A stretch of 6,652 nucleotides of DNA from Deltaproteobacteria bacterium (GCA_016935875.1 JAFGQD010000157.1:1-6652); one strand, 5' to 3'; counted from the first letter of the stretch, positions 1 to 6,652 are shown. Notes: generated from the letters alone by a model not told the origin. Translations and numbers: made by a program.

Positions 1-345
1 CTTGGCGTATCGAAATGGCACACTATCTTACGGATTGTATTACCCAATGCGCTACCGGGCATTCTTACCGGATCGATCCTTGGAATTGGCCGGGCCGCTG
101 GAGAAACGGCGCCGATCATGTTTACGGCTGCCGCGTTTTTTACTGCAAAGCTCCCCACGTCGATCTTCGATGAGGTGATGGCTCTCCCGTACCACGTGTA
201 CGTACTGGCCACCGCCGGAACACACATAGAAGAAACGAGGCAGATACAGTACGGAACCGTCCTTGTTCTGGTGGGGCTCGTTCTCAGCATTGACTTGATT
301 GCAATTGTCATACGGAGTTATATCAGGAAAAGAAAAAGGTGGTAA
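1..345 (+). CDS. pstA: Phosphate ABC transporter permease PstA (3' part)
   Basis: Reading frame 1 is open from the first base to the TAA at 343-345 and gives the last 114 residues of a protein that normally has about 280-300. PstA is one of the two membrane subunits of the PstSCAB high-affinity phosphate importer in the inner membrane. Seen in the sequence: the EAA-type coupling segment near residues 1-20 (LGVSKWHTI followed by VLPNALPGI), which contacts the ATPase; the PstA-typical RAAGETAPI at 31-39; and a final hydrophobic helix at about 84-105 ending in a basic tail (IRKRKRW), as expected for a cytoplasmic C-terminus. The ATG at 118 lies inside this conserved segment, so it is not the start; the true start is left of the window. 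The stop overlaps the proposed pstB start by 7 bases, indicating co-translation. Assignment to PstA rather than PstC rests on the RAAGETAP motif and on its position directly before pstB. Confidence 0.95.
   Translation, partial: LGVSKWHTILRIVLPNALPGILTGSILGIGRAAGETAPIMFTAAAFFTAKLPTSIFDEVMALPYHVYVLATAGTHIEETRQIQYGTVLVLVGLVLSIDLIAIVIRSYIRKRKRW
336..342 (+). promoter_or_regulatory. Ribosome binding site favouring the later pstB start
   Basis: AAGGTGG differs from the consensus AAGGAGG at one base and sits five bases before the GTG at 348. It lies across the GTG at 339 and so cannot serve that start, which would have to use AGGAAA at 325-330. This makes 348 a serious alternative pstB start, giving a gene that begins right after the pstA stop instead of overlapping it. 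Confidence 0.5.
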
Positions 346-1109
346 CGGTGCAGACTAAGTATGTCATAGAAACAGAGAATATCAACTTTTATTACGGTGA
401 TTTCAAGGCTCTGGAAGATGTGACCATGAGTTTTGAGCGAAACAAGGTAACCGCGCTCATCGGGCCCTCAGGATGCGGCAAATCGACTCTCCTGAGATTA
501 CTCAACCGGATGAACGATCTTATCGATGGAACACGGGTCGAGGGCGAGGTTATATTCGAGGGGAAAAACATATACGATCCGGGCGTCGATCCTGTCGATA
601 TTAGAAGAAGAATCGGCATGGTATTCCAGAAACCGAATCCCTTCCCGAAATCGATTTTCAACAACATTATTTACGGGCCACGGCTGACGGGCACAAGGGA
701 TAAGGGCACACTTGAAGCACTCGTTGAGCAGAGTTTGAAGCAGGCATCCCTGTGGGATGAGGCGAAAGATATCCTGGGACAGTCAGCCATGATGCTTTCG
801 GGAGGTCAGCAGCAGAGGCTCTGCATCGCCCGGGCACTTGCGATGAAGCCGGAAATTCTTTTGATGGATGAACCGACCTCGGCACTGGACCCGATCTCGA
901 CAGCAAAGATAGAGGAGTTGATCGAGGAACTGAAAGAAAATTATACCATAATCATCGTGACCCACAACATGCAACAGGCTGCCCGGATCTCTGATTACAC
1001 AGGGTTTTTTTACATTGGAAAACTTATAGAGTATAATCCTACAGAAAAGCTCTTTACAAATCCGGATGTCCGTCAAACTGAAGAATATATTACCGGAAGA
1101 TTCGGCTAA
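339..1109 (+). CDS. pstB: Phosphate ABC transporter ATP-binding protein PstB
   Basis: Cytoplasmic ATPase that drives phosphate import through PstA/PstC; 256 residues, the usual PstB length. All ABC motifs are intact: Walker [10 protein letters not shown] at 42-50, Q-loop Gln97 in [10 protein letters not shown] (a PstB hallmark), signature LSGGQQQR at 153-160, Walker B ILLMDEPT at 173-180, D-loop SALD at 181-184, and switch His209. The N-terminal NFYYG at 16-20 and C-terminal [10 protein letters not shown] are also PstB-typical. Two GTG starts are possible. GTG at 339 overlaps pstA and has AGGAAA eight bases upstream; GTG at 348, just past the pstA stop, has the better ribosome site AAGGTGG at 336-342. 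The choice changes only three residues. phoU follows after 21 bases. The protein probably also takes part, with PhoU, in reporting transporter state to PhoR, which is known from other bacteria. Confidence 0.97.
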   Translation: MVTVQTKYVIETENINFYYGDFKALEDVTMSFERNKVTALIGPSGCGKSTLLRLLNRMNDLIDGTRVEGEVIFEGKNIYDPGVDPVDIRRRIGMVFQKPNPFPKSIFNNIIYGPRLTGTRDKGTLEALVEQSLKQASLWDEAKDILGQSAMMLSGGQQQRLCIARALAMKPEILLMDEPTSALDPISTAKIEELIEELKENYTIIIVTHNMQQAARISDYTGFFYIGKLIEYNPTEKLFTNPDVRQTEEYITGRFG

Positions 1110-1130
1110 GAAACAATAGAGGAAAATGAT

Positions 1131-1823
1131 ATGACAGAAAAGTCGCATACGAGCATCCAATATGAGAAAGAATTGCAGGATATCAAGGAAACTCTTCTTT
1201 ATGAAGGAGCCCTCGTTGAACAGGCGATAGAATACGCCATGCAATCTCTCCTGGAAAGGGATTCGGACCGGGCACGCATTGTTATCGCCGCCGATGACCG
1301 GATCAATGAACTTGATAAGAAAATCGAGGAGAAATGCATTCGTCTTCTGGCATTACGGCAGCCCGCCGCGAAAGATCTCAGATTTATCGCCGCCGCCATC
1401 AAGGTCAACGGCCACCTTGAAAGAATCGGAGACCTGGCGGTCAATATTGCCAGGAGAGCACTGGATCTGAATGAAGTTCCCCCGGTGAAACCGTATATCG
1501 ATCTCCCACGGATGGCCGATATTACACGGGAAATGGTCAAGGAAAGTCTCGATGCCCTGGTCAAGGAGGATTGTGAACTGGCTAAAAGAGTGAGAGAGAA
1601 AGACGAAGAAGTAGACAATCTCAATGAACAGATATTCAGGGAACTTCTTACGTTCATGATGGAAGACCCCAAGACAATTCATAGAGCCCTTCTTATCACA
1701 CAGATATCAAAAAACCTGGAAAGGATCTCAGACCACGCGGAAAGTATCGCAAAAATGGTTATCTACATGGTTACAGGAAAAAATGTCAGGCACCAGGATC
1801 CTGTCAGGGATTCTGAAAAATAA
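1131..1823 (+). CDS. phoU: Phosphate signalling regulator PhoU
   Basis: PhoU is a cytoplasmic helical protein that, together with PstB, keeps PhoR in its inhibitory state when phosphate is plentiful and limits phosphate uptake. The 230-residue product has the two tandem three-helix PhoU repeats, at roughly 15-110 and 120-217. Each repeat carries the metal-binding ExxxD motif: E97/D101 within HLERIGDLAVN and E197/D201 within NLERISDHAES. The LRFIAAAIKVNGHLERIGD block is the most recognisable family signature. The ATG at 1131 is preceded by AGAGGAAA at 1118-1125, a good ribosome site at normal spacing. The gene lies between pstB and phoR, the expected place for the protein that couples them. 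The C-terminal tail after about 217 is polar and probably disordered. Nothing looks truncated or degraded. Confidence 0.96.
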   Translation: MTEKSHTSIQYEKELQDIKETLLYEGALVEQAIEYAMQSLLERDSDRARIVIAADDRINELDKKIEEKCIRLLALRQPAAKDLRFIAAAIKVNGHLERIGDLAVNIARRALDLNEVPPVKPYIDLPRMADITREMVKESLDALVKEDCELAKRVREKDEEVDNLNEQIFRELLTFMMEDPKTIHRALLITQISKNLERISDHAESIAKMVIYMVTGKNVRHQDPVRDSEK

Positions 1824-1862
1824 CAGGACCTTTTACACAAGGTGGGATTATTCGGTGAACAT

Positions 1863-3629
1863 ATGAAGAACAGTCTATTTTACAAGGTCTTCGGAACATA
1901 TCTTGTCATCACACTGATCGCGATGGTGGTAATAGGATTCTATGCCACCAGGCAGATAAAATCCAGGCTGATGGAACGGACAGATACAGAGCTTATGTCC
2001 TATGCTCAGATGATCAACATCAATCCTTCTCAGTCGGAGATCATTTCTAAAATTAACAGTGCATCCAAGATATCGAATGCCCGTATTACACTGATAGATT
2101 CGAGCGGCGTGGTCCTCGCTGACTCAGACGAGCAAGCCTCCGGAATGGATAATCACCTGAACCGGCCGGAGGTTGAGGAGGCACGGGTAAAAGGTACAGG
2201 CAGGTCAATGCGTTTCAGCAAAACCCTTGGAATGAACACATTATATATCGCACTGCCGATTAAAGAGGGTCCCGAGATAAGAGGATATATACGACTGGCA
2301 CGTCCTCTCGCCGAGGTGAGACAGTATGTACGGGAGATAAATCTGCTGATCTTACAATCGTTTCTTATTGTCGGAATTCTGTCGTTCCTGGTCGCCTTTT
2401 TGTTTACATCCAGATTGACATCACCCATTCATGCAATGGAACAGTTCACCGAACGGCTTAGAGAAGGGGAAGATCCGGGAAGTCTCATGATCAATTCAAG
2501 CGATGAGACGGGACGACTGGCCCGAAACATCAATTACATGGTGAAGGAACTGAAAGAAAAAATCCAGTCAGCAAATGAGGAAAAGGGGAAACTGGAAGCG
2601 GTTCTTGCCAGTATGGAAGACGGCATACTCTTACTCGACACCGATGACAGGATAGAAGCGATCAATGATGCTTCCAAAAAGATTTTCACGGCCCGTTTCC
2701 GTGATATTGTCGGTAAGACACCCCTTGAGGCATTCAGAAATATCGACATGCAAAAAGCCCTTGACCGTTACAAGGAGACCGGCGCACCTATCTCACGGGA
2801 AATCATTCTGGGAGAAGAAGATCAAGCTGCGCTGGATGTTACTATTTCACCGGTTCACGGGCTTCCGGAAGGTAAAGAAAAAACGATGATTGTACTGCAC
2901 GATGTAACCCGCCTCAAAAAACTGGAGAAGGTTCGTGCCGATTTCGTGGCAAATGTGACCCATGAGATTAAAACCCCATTGACTGCCATCCTCGGTTTTA
3001 TTGAGACCCTGGAGGGGGGGGCTATTGATGAAAGGAAGACAGCAAAAAAATTCCTGCACACCATTCACGAGCACGCCGAGCGTCTTGACCGCCTGGTAGA
3101 CGATTTGTTGGTAATCTCTAATGCCGAGCTTGGAGAAATGCGTTTTTCCTTTGAAGGTGTTTCCCTGAATGGCGTCATCGAGAACGCCTTGACCGTTATT
3201 GAGAGAAAGGCATCTGAAAAAGGAGTTCACATGGAAAAAGAAATGCCGGATGACCTTCCGATAATATGTGGCGATAGAGACAGATTACACCAGATAGTGT
3301 TAAATGTTCTTGATAACGCCGTAAAATTCACGCCCGATTCAGGAAGTATTTCAATAAAGACCCTTGACGGAAAAGATGGCAATGTCTATATCAAAATCAG
3401 TGATACCGGAATCGGTATCCCCAAAGGTGAAATTCCCCGGTTGGGAGAGCGCTTCTACCGGGTGGACAAAACCCGGTCAAGAGAACTGGGAGGGACCGGG
3501 TTGGGCTTGTCGATAGTCAAGCACCTGATGACGGCCCACAACGGCAGAATAGAAATCGAGAGTCAACTGGGAAGGGGAACCACCGTCTCTCTGATATTTC
3601 CAACTTTTCAGGAAGATTTAACCGCCTGA
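1863..3629 (+). CDS. phoR: Phosphate-sensing histidine kinase PhoR
   Basis: Inner-membrane sensor kinase that phosphorylates PhoB under phosphate limitation and dephosphorylates it otherwise. I prefer the ATG at 1863 (588 residues), which opens on MKNSLFYKVF just before the first membrane helix and has GGTGA close upstream; a GTG at 1842 would add seven residues but lacks a good ribosome site. Layout: membrane helix 10-28, extracytoplasmic domain about 33-158, membrane helix 161-181, HAMP about 184-235, PAS 243-348, then the kinase core. Motifs: H-box HEIKTPL with phosphoacceptor His367, N-box Asn481 and DNAVKF 484-489, G1 DTGIGI 514-519, F-box region FYRVDKTRS from 531, G2 GGTGLGL 543-549. 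The large external domain is absent from E. coli PhoR but common in Gram-positive and deltaproteobacterial PhoR. Eight G residues in a row encode Gly385-Gly386 (see the repeat entry). phoB follows after 35 bases. A generic PhoR-family kinase is the alternative, but the context makes PhoR very likely. Confidence 0.93.
   Translation: MKNSLFYKVFGTYLVITLIAMVVIGFYATRQIKSRLMERTDTELMSYAQMININPSQSEIISKINSASKISNARITLIDSSGVVLADSDEQASGMDNHLNRPEVEEARVKGTGRSMRFSKTLGMNTLYIALPIKEGPEIRGYIRLARPLAEVRQYVREINLLILQSFLIVGILSFLVAFLFTSRLTSPIHAMEQFTERLREGEDPGSLMINSSDETGRLARNINYMVKELKEKIQSANEEKGKLEAVLASMEDGILLLDTDDRIEAINDASKKIFTARFRDIVGKTPLEAFRNIDMQKALDRYKETGAPISREIILGEEDQAALDVTISPVHGLPEGKEKTMIVLHDVTRLKKLEKVRADFVANVTHEIKTPLTAILGFIETLEGGAIDERKTAKKFLHTIHEHAERLDRLVDDLLVISNAELGEMRFSFEGVSLNGVIENALTVIERKASEKGVHMEKEMPDDLPIICGDRDRLHQIVLNVLDNAVKFTPDSGSISIKTLDGKDGNVYIKISDTGIGIPKGEIPRLGERFYRVDKTRSRELGGTGLGLSIVKHLMTAHNGRIEIESQLGRGTTVSLIFPTFQEDLTA
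3014..3021 (+). repeat. Eight-base G homopolymer inside phoR
   Basis: A run of eight G residues lies in the codons for Gly385-Gly386, about 18 residues after the phosphoacceptor His, and a seven-base A run follows at 3044-3050. The frame is open through both tracts and gives a normal PhoR sequence. Gain of one G would bring TGA at 3026-3028 into frame; loss of one G would bring TAG at 3097-3099 into frame. Either change would remove the ATP-binding domain. Confidence 0.9.
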
Positions 3630-3664
3630 GCAAATCCGATATAACCAAGGAAGATCATACGATT

Positions 3665-4366
3665 ATGTCTGAGAGTATACTGGTTGTAGATGATGAAAAA
3701 GACCTTGTGGATTTGATTTCCTATAACCTTGAAAAAGACGGGTTTACCGTCTTAAAAGCATACGATGGAGAAGAGGCGTTGAGATTGGTCAGGACCCGAC
3801 AGCCTCATCTGATGATCCTGGATCTCATGCTTCCCGGAATTCAAGGAATGGAGGTTTGCAAGCTGATACGGAATGATCCTGAGCATACCGCTCTGCCAAT
3901 CATCATGCTCACGGCAAAGGGCGAGGAAATTGACAAGATACTGGGCCTTGAGGTCGGGGCCGACGACTATGTAACAAAACCTTTCAGCGTAAGAGAGCTC
4001 CTGGCCCGCGTTCATACCGTATTGAGAAGATCAACCATGGAAAAAGGGATTGAAAAGAAAGGAATATTTGTCTATAAAGATCTCCATATAGACTACCGTT
4101 CTCATGTAGTTACTGTTGAAAATAAGAAGATCGATCTGAGTCCCACCGAGTTCAAACTCCTGAAATTCCTTGCCCAAAGTCCTGGAAGGGTTTATACAAG
4201 GGATCAAATACTGGACCACGTGTGGGGAGATGAAACATTTGTGGAAACGAGAACCGTCGATGTCCACATCAAGCGGCTCAGAGCACAGATAGAGAAAAAT
4301 ATGGCAAGCCCGCAATATGTTCTCACGGTATGGGGTTTCGGATACAAGTTTGCCGACATTGAATAG
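3665..4366 (+). CDS. phoB: Phosphate regulon response regulator PhoB
   Basis: OmpR/PhoB-family transcription factor and phosphorylation partner of the PhoR encoded just upstream; 233 residues, close to the 229 of E. coli PhoB. Receiver domain 1-120: acidic pocket Asp9-Asp10, phosphoacceptor Asp53 in LDLMLPG, switch Thr83 in MLTAKG, and Lys105 in TKPF, all conserved. Winged-helix DNA-binding domain about 135-231: LSPTEFKLLKFLA at 158-170, recognition helix around RTVDVHIKRLRAQI (196-209), and the C-terminal hairpin VWGFGYKF, with Trp where VRGxGYRF usually has Arg. The ATG at 3665 follows AAGGAAG at 3647-3653, an 11-base spacing that is slightly long but usable. A phosphorylated dimer should bind Pho boxes upstream of pst genes; no such box is visible in the window. 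PhoB rather than a generic OmpR-type regulator is inferred from the linkage to pst, phoU and phoR. Confidence 0.95.
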   Translation: MSESILVVDDEKDLVDLISYNLEKDGFTVLKAYDGEEALRLVRTRQPHLMILDLMLPGIQGMEVCKLIRNDPEHTALPIIMLTAKGEEIDKILGLEVGADDYVTKPFSVRELLARVHTVLRRSTMEKGIEKKGIFVYKDLHIDYRSHVVTVENKKIDLSPTEFKLLKFLAQSPGRVYTRDQILDHVWGDETFVETRTVDVHIKRLRAQIEKNMASPQYVLTVWGFGYKFADIE

Positions 4367-4417
4367 ATTCATTCAGAAAAGCCTCTCATCCAGAAATTCC
4401 AAAGAAAAGGCCAACAA

Positions 4418-5584
4418 ATGTCACTATTCAGAACAAAAAATTCTATCATGATCACGTGCTCAAAGGGGATCGCTCCTTATTTGAAAGAGGAGATCCTCGC
4501 TCTGGGATTCCCCGTGAAATCAGTACTCATCGCCGGTGTGGAAACAGAAGGCACCCTTGAGGACAGCATAAGGCTGAATCTATCCATACGTACAGGGCAA
4601 AGAGTTCTATACCTGCTCGACAGCTTCATCGTCAATAATCCCGGCGAGCTTTACAAGAAGACATTAAAAATCCCGTGGGAAAACTACCTTCCCAGAGATG
4701 GGTATATATGTGTGACATCCTCCGTGGAAAACCCATCCATCAGGGATACACGCTTCGTGAATCTGAAATGCAAGGATGCCATTGTTGACAGATTTTATGA
4801 TAAATTCGGGTTCAGACCCGATTCCGGGCCCAAAAAAGACCAGTCGGTTATATTCATCTATTGGAAGAATGACAGGTGCAGCATTTATATAGACACCTCC
4901 GGCGAATCGCTTTCCCGCCGTGGATACAGGATGATCCCCCTTACCGCCCCGATGCAGGAAACCCTCGCGGCTGCCGTGATCCTCGCGACCCAATGGAAGA
5001 GTGAAGAGAATTTTGTAAACCCCATGTGTGGAAGCGGAACCCTCGCCATAGAGGCTGCGCTCATCGCCACGGGAAAAGAACCGGGGGCCATGCGGAACAA
5101 TCATGGATTCATGCACATAAACGGATTCAATAAGCCGCAATGGAGGAAAATGAAAGGGCTCGCTGAAAATATACAGAGGGCGCCAGCAGGGAGAATAGTC
5201 GCAACGGACATAGATCCAAAGGCAATCGAAGCGGCTCAAAGCAACGCTGCCGCCGCTGGCGTGAAACACCTCATAGAGTTCGAAGTCTGCGACTTCTCTG
5301 ACACACCGGTTCCTGAAGGTACGGGGGTGATACTTCTCAACCCGGAGTATGGAGAAAGAATGGGAGAAATCAAAGAACTGGAAGGTGTATACAAAGGAAT
5401 AGGAGACTATTTCAAACAGAAGTGTGCCGGATACCGCGGATACATATTTACGGGAAACCTGGAACTGGCAAAACAGGTGGGGCTGAGGGCGAAAGCAAGA
5501 ATCCCCTTTTACAACAGCAATATTGAGTGCAGGCTTTTCGGGTATGACCTGTACAGCGGTTCCAAAAAAAAGCCCAAGGAATAG
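4418..5584 (+). CDS. THUMP-domain class I SAM-dependent RNA methyltransferase, RlmL/YpsC-like
   Basis: Predicted S-adenosylmethionine-dependent RNA methyltransferase of the COG0116 family, whose E. coli member RlmL makes m2G2445 in 23S rRNA. The 388-residue length matches the stand-alone form, without the second (RlmK-type) methyltransferase domain of E. coli RlmL. Seen: a ferredoxin-like/THUMP RNA-binding region about 10-160; the linker GESLSRRGYR at 162-171, a strong family marker; SAM-binding motif I NPMCGSGT at 201-208; acidic loop ATDIDP at 262-267; and motif IV NPEYGER at 308-314. Motif IV is normally NPPY, and motif I normally starts with Asp, so both are slightly atypical. The ATG at 4418 follows AAGAAAAGG ending at 4410. 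The gene starts 51 bases after phoB on the same strand, with no terminator between, but has no known phosphate role. The exact RNA target cannot be read from the sequence. Family call strong, substrate call weak. Confidence 0.88.
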   Translation: MSLFRTKNSIMITCSKGIAPYLKEEILALGFPVKSVLIAGVETEGTLEDSIRLNLSIRTGQRVLYLLDSFIVNNPGELYKKTLKIPWENYLPRDGYICVTSSVENPSIRDTRFVNLKCKDAIVDRFYDKFGFRPDSGPKKDQSVIFIYWKNDRCSIYIDTSGESLSRRGYRMIPLTAPMQETLAAAVILATQWKSEENFVNPMCGSGTLAIEAALIATGKEPGAMRNNHGFMHINGFNKPQWRKMKGLAENIQRAPAGRIVATDIDPKAIEAAQSNAAAAGVKHLIEFEVCDFSDTPVPEGTGVILLNPEYGERMGEIKELEGVYKGIGDYFKQKCAGYRGYIFTGNLELAKQVGLRAKARIPFYNSNIECRLFGYDLYSGSKKKPKE

Positions 5585-5588
5585 GGAG
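5583..5588 (+). promoter_or_regulatory. Ribosome binding site overlapping the methyltransferase stop
   Basis: AGGGAG overlaps the TAG stop (5582-5584) of the methyltransferase gene and lies 11 bases before the ATG at 5600. The arrangement suggests that ribosomes finishing the upstream gene could re-initiate on the CoA-transferase-like gene, tying the two into one transcript. Confidence 0.5.
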
Positions 5589-5599
5589 CAATAACCATC

Positions 5600-6652
5600 A
5601 TGACGTATAAGATTTTCTCACTATGGAAAGACAAAGTCGTATCGCCTGAGAAGGTACTGAGCGAGATAAAGCCCGGAATGAACATCTTTCTGGGAACCGG
5701 CGTGACAGAACCGAGGACGCTGGTTAAACACCTTATGGCATCCAGCGAAAACAACCTCCGGGATCTGGAACTCATCCAGCTTATGAGTTTCGGAGATGCC
5801 CTTCCCGTCGACGAGCGATACTCAAGAAAATATCGCCTCAGGACATTCTTCTCCGGCTGGGTGGCCAGCGAGGCAATCACCGCCGGAAGAGTGGACTTCA
5901 TACCAAGCCGCAATTCCCGAATACCGTGGCTGTTTAAATCAGGCATTATTGACGTTGACGCGGCATTTGTACAGATATCTCCTCCTGATGAAGCAGGCTT
6001 CTCCAGCTTCGGCGTATCCGTGGATGTCGCGCGATATGCCATGGAACACGCGTCCCTCGTTGTCGGCGAGATTAATGAGCATATACCTTGCACGCATGGA
6101 GACACCGTTGTGCATACGGATGACTTCAACTACCTTGTCCACTCCACCGAACCACCCATCTATTTCCCCAGGTGGCCCATCGACCCGGTCTTTGACAAGG
6201 TCGCGGCAAATGTGGCCTCGATAGTGGAGGATGGGAGTTGTATCGCCTTCTTCATAGGCCCCTTATTTGAGGCGCTTGCCAAACATCTTGCGCACAGACG
6301 GAATCTGGGAATCCACTCTCTTCTGATAACGGACGCCCTCATGGACCTCATAAAATCGGGAGCCGTCACAAACAGACACAAAAACCTGTTCAAGCACAAA
6401 AGCGTGGCCGCATACGCCATGGGAACACCGGAACTGATGAAGTGGCTTGATCACAACCCCCTCGTGGAATTTCAGGGAATAGAAATAGCCACCGATCCGG
6501 GCAGCATGGGCCGGAACGACCGGTTTATCACGATCCTCCCGGCGCGAAAGGTCGATTTGACCGGCAATATCTCTCTACATGTCGGCAAGGGAAACGTAAG
6601 CCCCGGTTCAGGCGAGGCACATGAGGCATTCACGGGGGCCGCACTTTCAAAG
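5600..6652 (+). CDS. Acetyl-CoA hydrolase/CoA-transferase family protein (5' part, catalytic Glu absent)
   Basis: From the ATG at 5600 the frame stays open to the last base of the window: 351 codons with no stop, so the 3' end lies outside. The product resembles family I CoA-transferases of the 4-hydroxybutyrate CoA-transferase/acetyl-CoA hydrolase group (COG0427), which are about 430 residues. The N-terminal CoA-transferase half covers about 5-190 (GMNIFLGTGVTEPRTL at 26-41; FVQISPPDEAGFSSFGVSVD at 123-142). The second half begins near 200 (KVAANVASIVEDGS; LGIHSLLITDALMDL at 236-250; ITILPARKVDLTGNIS at 310-325). In active members the latter segment reads H-(S/T)-E and supplies the catalytic Glu; here it is H239-S240-L241. 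The glycine loop, usually GIGxIP, is FIGPLF at 218-223. From memory, close relatives in anaerobic Deltaproteobacteria are fusions of about 600-700 residues with a C-terminal GNAT acetyltransferase domain, which would lie past the edge. Function is therefore uncertain: a CoA- or acyl-CoA-binding module is more likely than a working transferase. Confidence 0.85.
   Translation, partial: MTYKIFSLWKDKVVSPEKVLSEIKPGMNIFLGTGVTEPRTLVKHLMASSENNLRDLELIQLMSFGDALPVDERYSRKYRLRTFFSGWVASEAITAGRVDFIPSRNSRIPWLFKSGIIDVDAAFVQISPPDEAGFSSFGVSVDVARYAMEHASLVVGEINEHIPCTHGDTVVHTDDFNYLVHSTEPPIYFPRWPIDPVFDKVAANVASIVEDGSCIAFFIGPLFEALAKHLAHRRNLGIHSLLITDALMDLIKSGAVTNRHKNLFKHKSVAAYAMGTPELMKWLDHNPLVEFQGIEIATDPGSMGRNDRFITILPARKVDLTGNISLHVGKGNVSPGSGEAHEAFTGAALSK

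Noticed and set aside
118..345. Separate small membrane protein starting at the ATG at 118
   Set aside because: The frame is open to the window edge, and the upstream codons continue the PstA coupling loop directly into the RAAGETAP motif, so this is the end of pstA and not a small gene.
783..1244. 153-codon minus-strand open frame across the pstB/phoU junction
   Set aside because: It is antisense to two conserved genes and has no domain or ribosome site of note.
1784..1808. Two copies of TGTCAGG near the end of phoU, reminiscent of Pho-box repeats, with the palindrome CAGGATCCTG between them
   Set aside because: The copies are 18 bases apart, while Pho-box repeats are spaced 11 bases apart, the A/T-rich spacer is absent, and the site lies inside phoU codons. 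Chance is more likely.
4367..4417. Possible terminator between phoB and the methyltransferase (GCCT near 4381 and AGGC near 4408)
   Set aside because: The stem would be only four pairs with a loop of more than 20 bases, and no T-run follows.
4664..5269. 201-codon open frame on the minus strand
   Set aside because: It lies wholly opposite the well-conserved methyltransferase gene, and its translation shows no recognisable domain; a coding shadow.
5509..6129. 206-codon open frame on the minus strand
   Set aside because: It spans the end of the methyltransferase and the start of the CoA-transferase-like gene, both clearly coding on the plus strand. The low-complexity Ser-rich translation is typical of an antisense shadow.
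5796..6224. 142-codon plus-strand open frame
   Set aside because: It is out of frame with, and inside, the CoA-transferase-like gene that begins at 5600 and matches a known family; a shadow frame.

Overview
The window is a compact, single-strand (+) stretch of bacterial chromosome with no RNA genes, mobile elements or CRISPR arrays visible. In order it holds: the 3' end of pstA (1-345), pstB (339-1109), phoU (1131-1823), phoR (1863-3629), phoB (3665-4366), a THUMP-domain RNA methyltransferase (4418-5584), and the 5' part of an acetyl-CoA hydrolase/CoA-transferase family gene that runs off the right edge (5600-6652). The largest gap between genes is about 50 bases, and none holds a convincing terminator, so all seven genes could be read from one transcript that begins upstream of the window.

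Region 1-4366 is a phosphate uptake and phosphate sensing cluster. PstA and PstB are the permease and ATPase of the Pst high-affinity phosphate ABC transporter. PhoU is the negative regulator that links transporter state to signalling. PhoR is the membrane histidine kinase and PhoB its DNA-binding response regulator. When phosphate is scarce, PhoR phosphorylates PhoB, which activates pst and other Pho genes; when it is plentiful, PstB and PhoU hold PhoR in its phosphatase state. Finding sensor and regulator at the 3' end of the transporter operon implies positive autoregulation, provided a PhoB-driven promoter lies upstream, which cannot be seen here. The order phoR then phoB is the reverse of the common phoB-phoR order.

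Region 4418-6652 is unrelated to phosphate by function. The methyltransferase resembles the N-terminal (m2G) half of RlmL, or stand-alone YpsC, but has Asn-Pro-Glu-Tyr where Asn-Pro-Pro-Tyr is usual. The last gene has the CoA-transferase family I fold signature but carries Leu where the catalytic Glu is expected, and its glycine loop is altered. It looks like the N-terminal part of the large CoA-transferase-like/GNAT fusion proteins I recall from anaerobic Deltaproteobacteria.

The gene content, moderate base composition and style of the proteins suggest a Gram-negative anaerobe of the Desulfobacterota (Deltaproteobacteria, perhaps near Syntrophales or relatives). This is inference from recollected homologs and was not checked by a search. 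I see no wholly new system here; the points worth attention are the two altered active sites and a slippage-prone G tract inside phoR.
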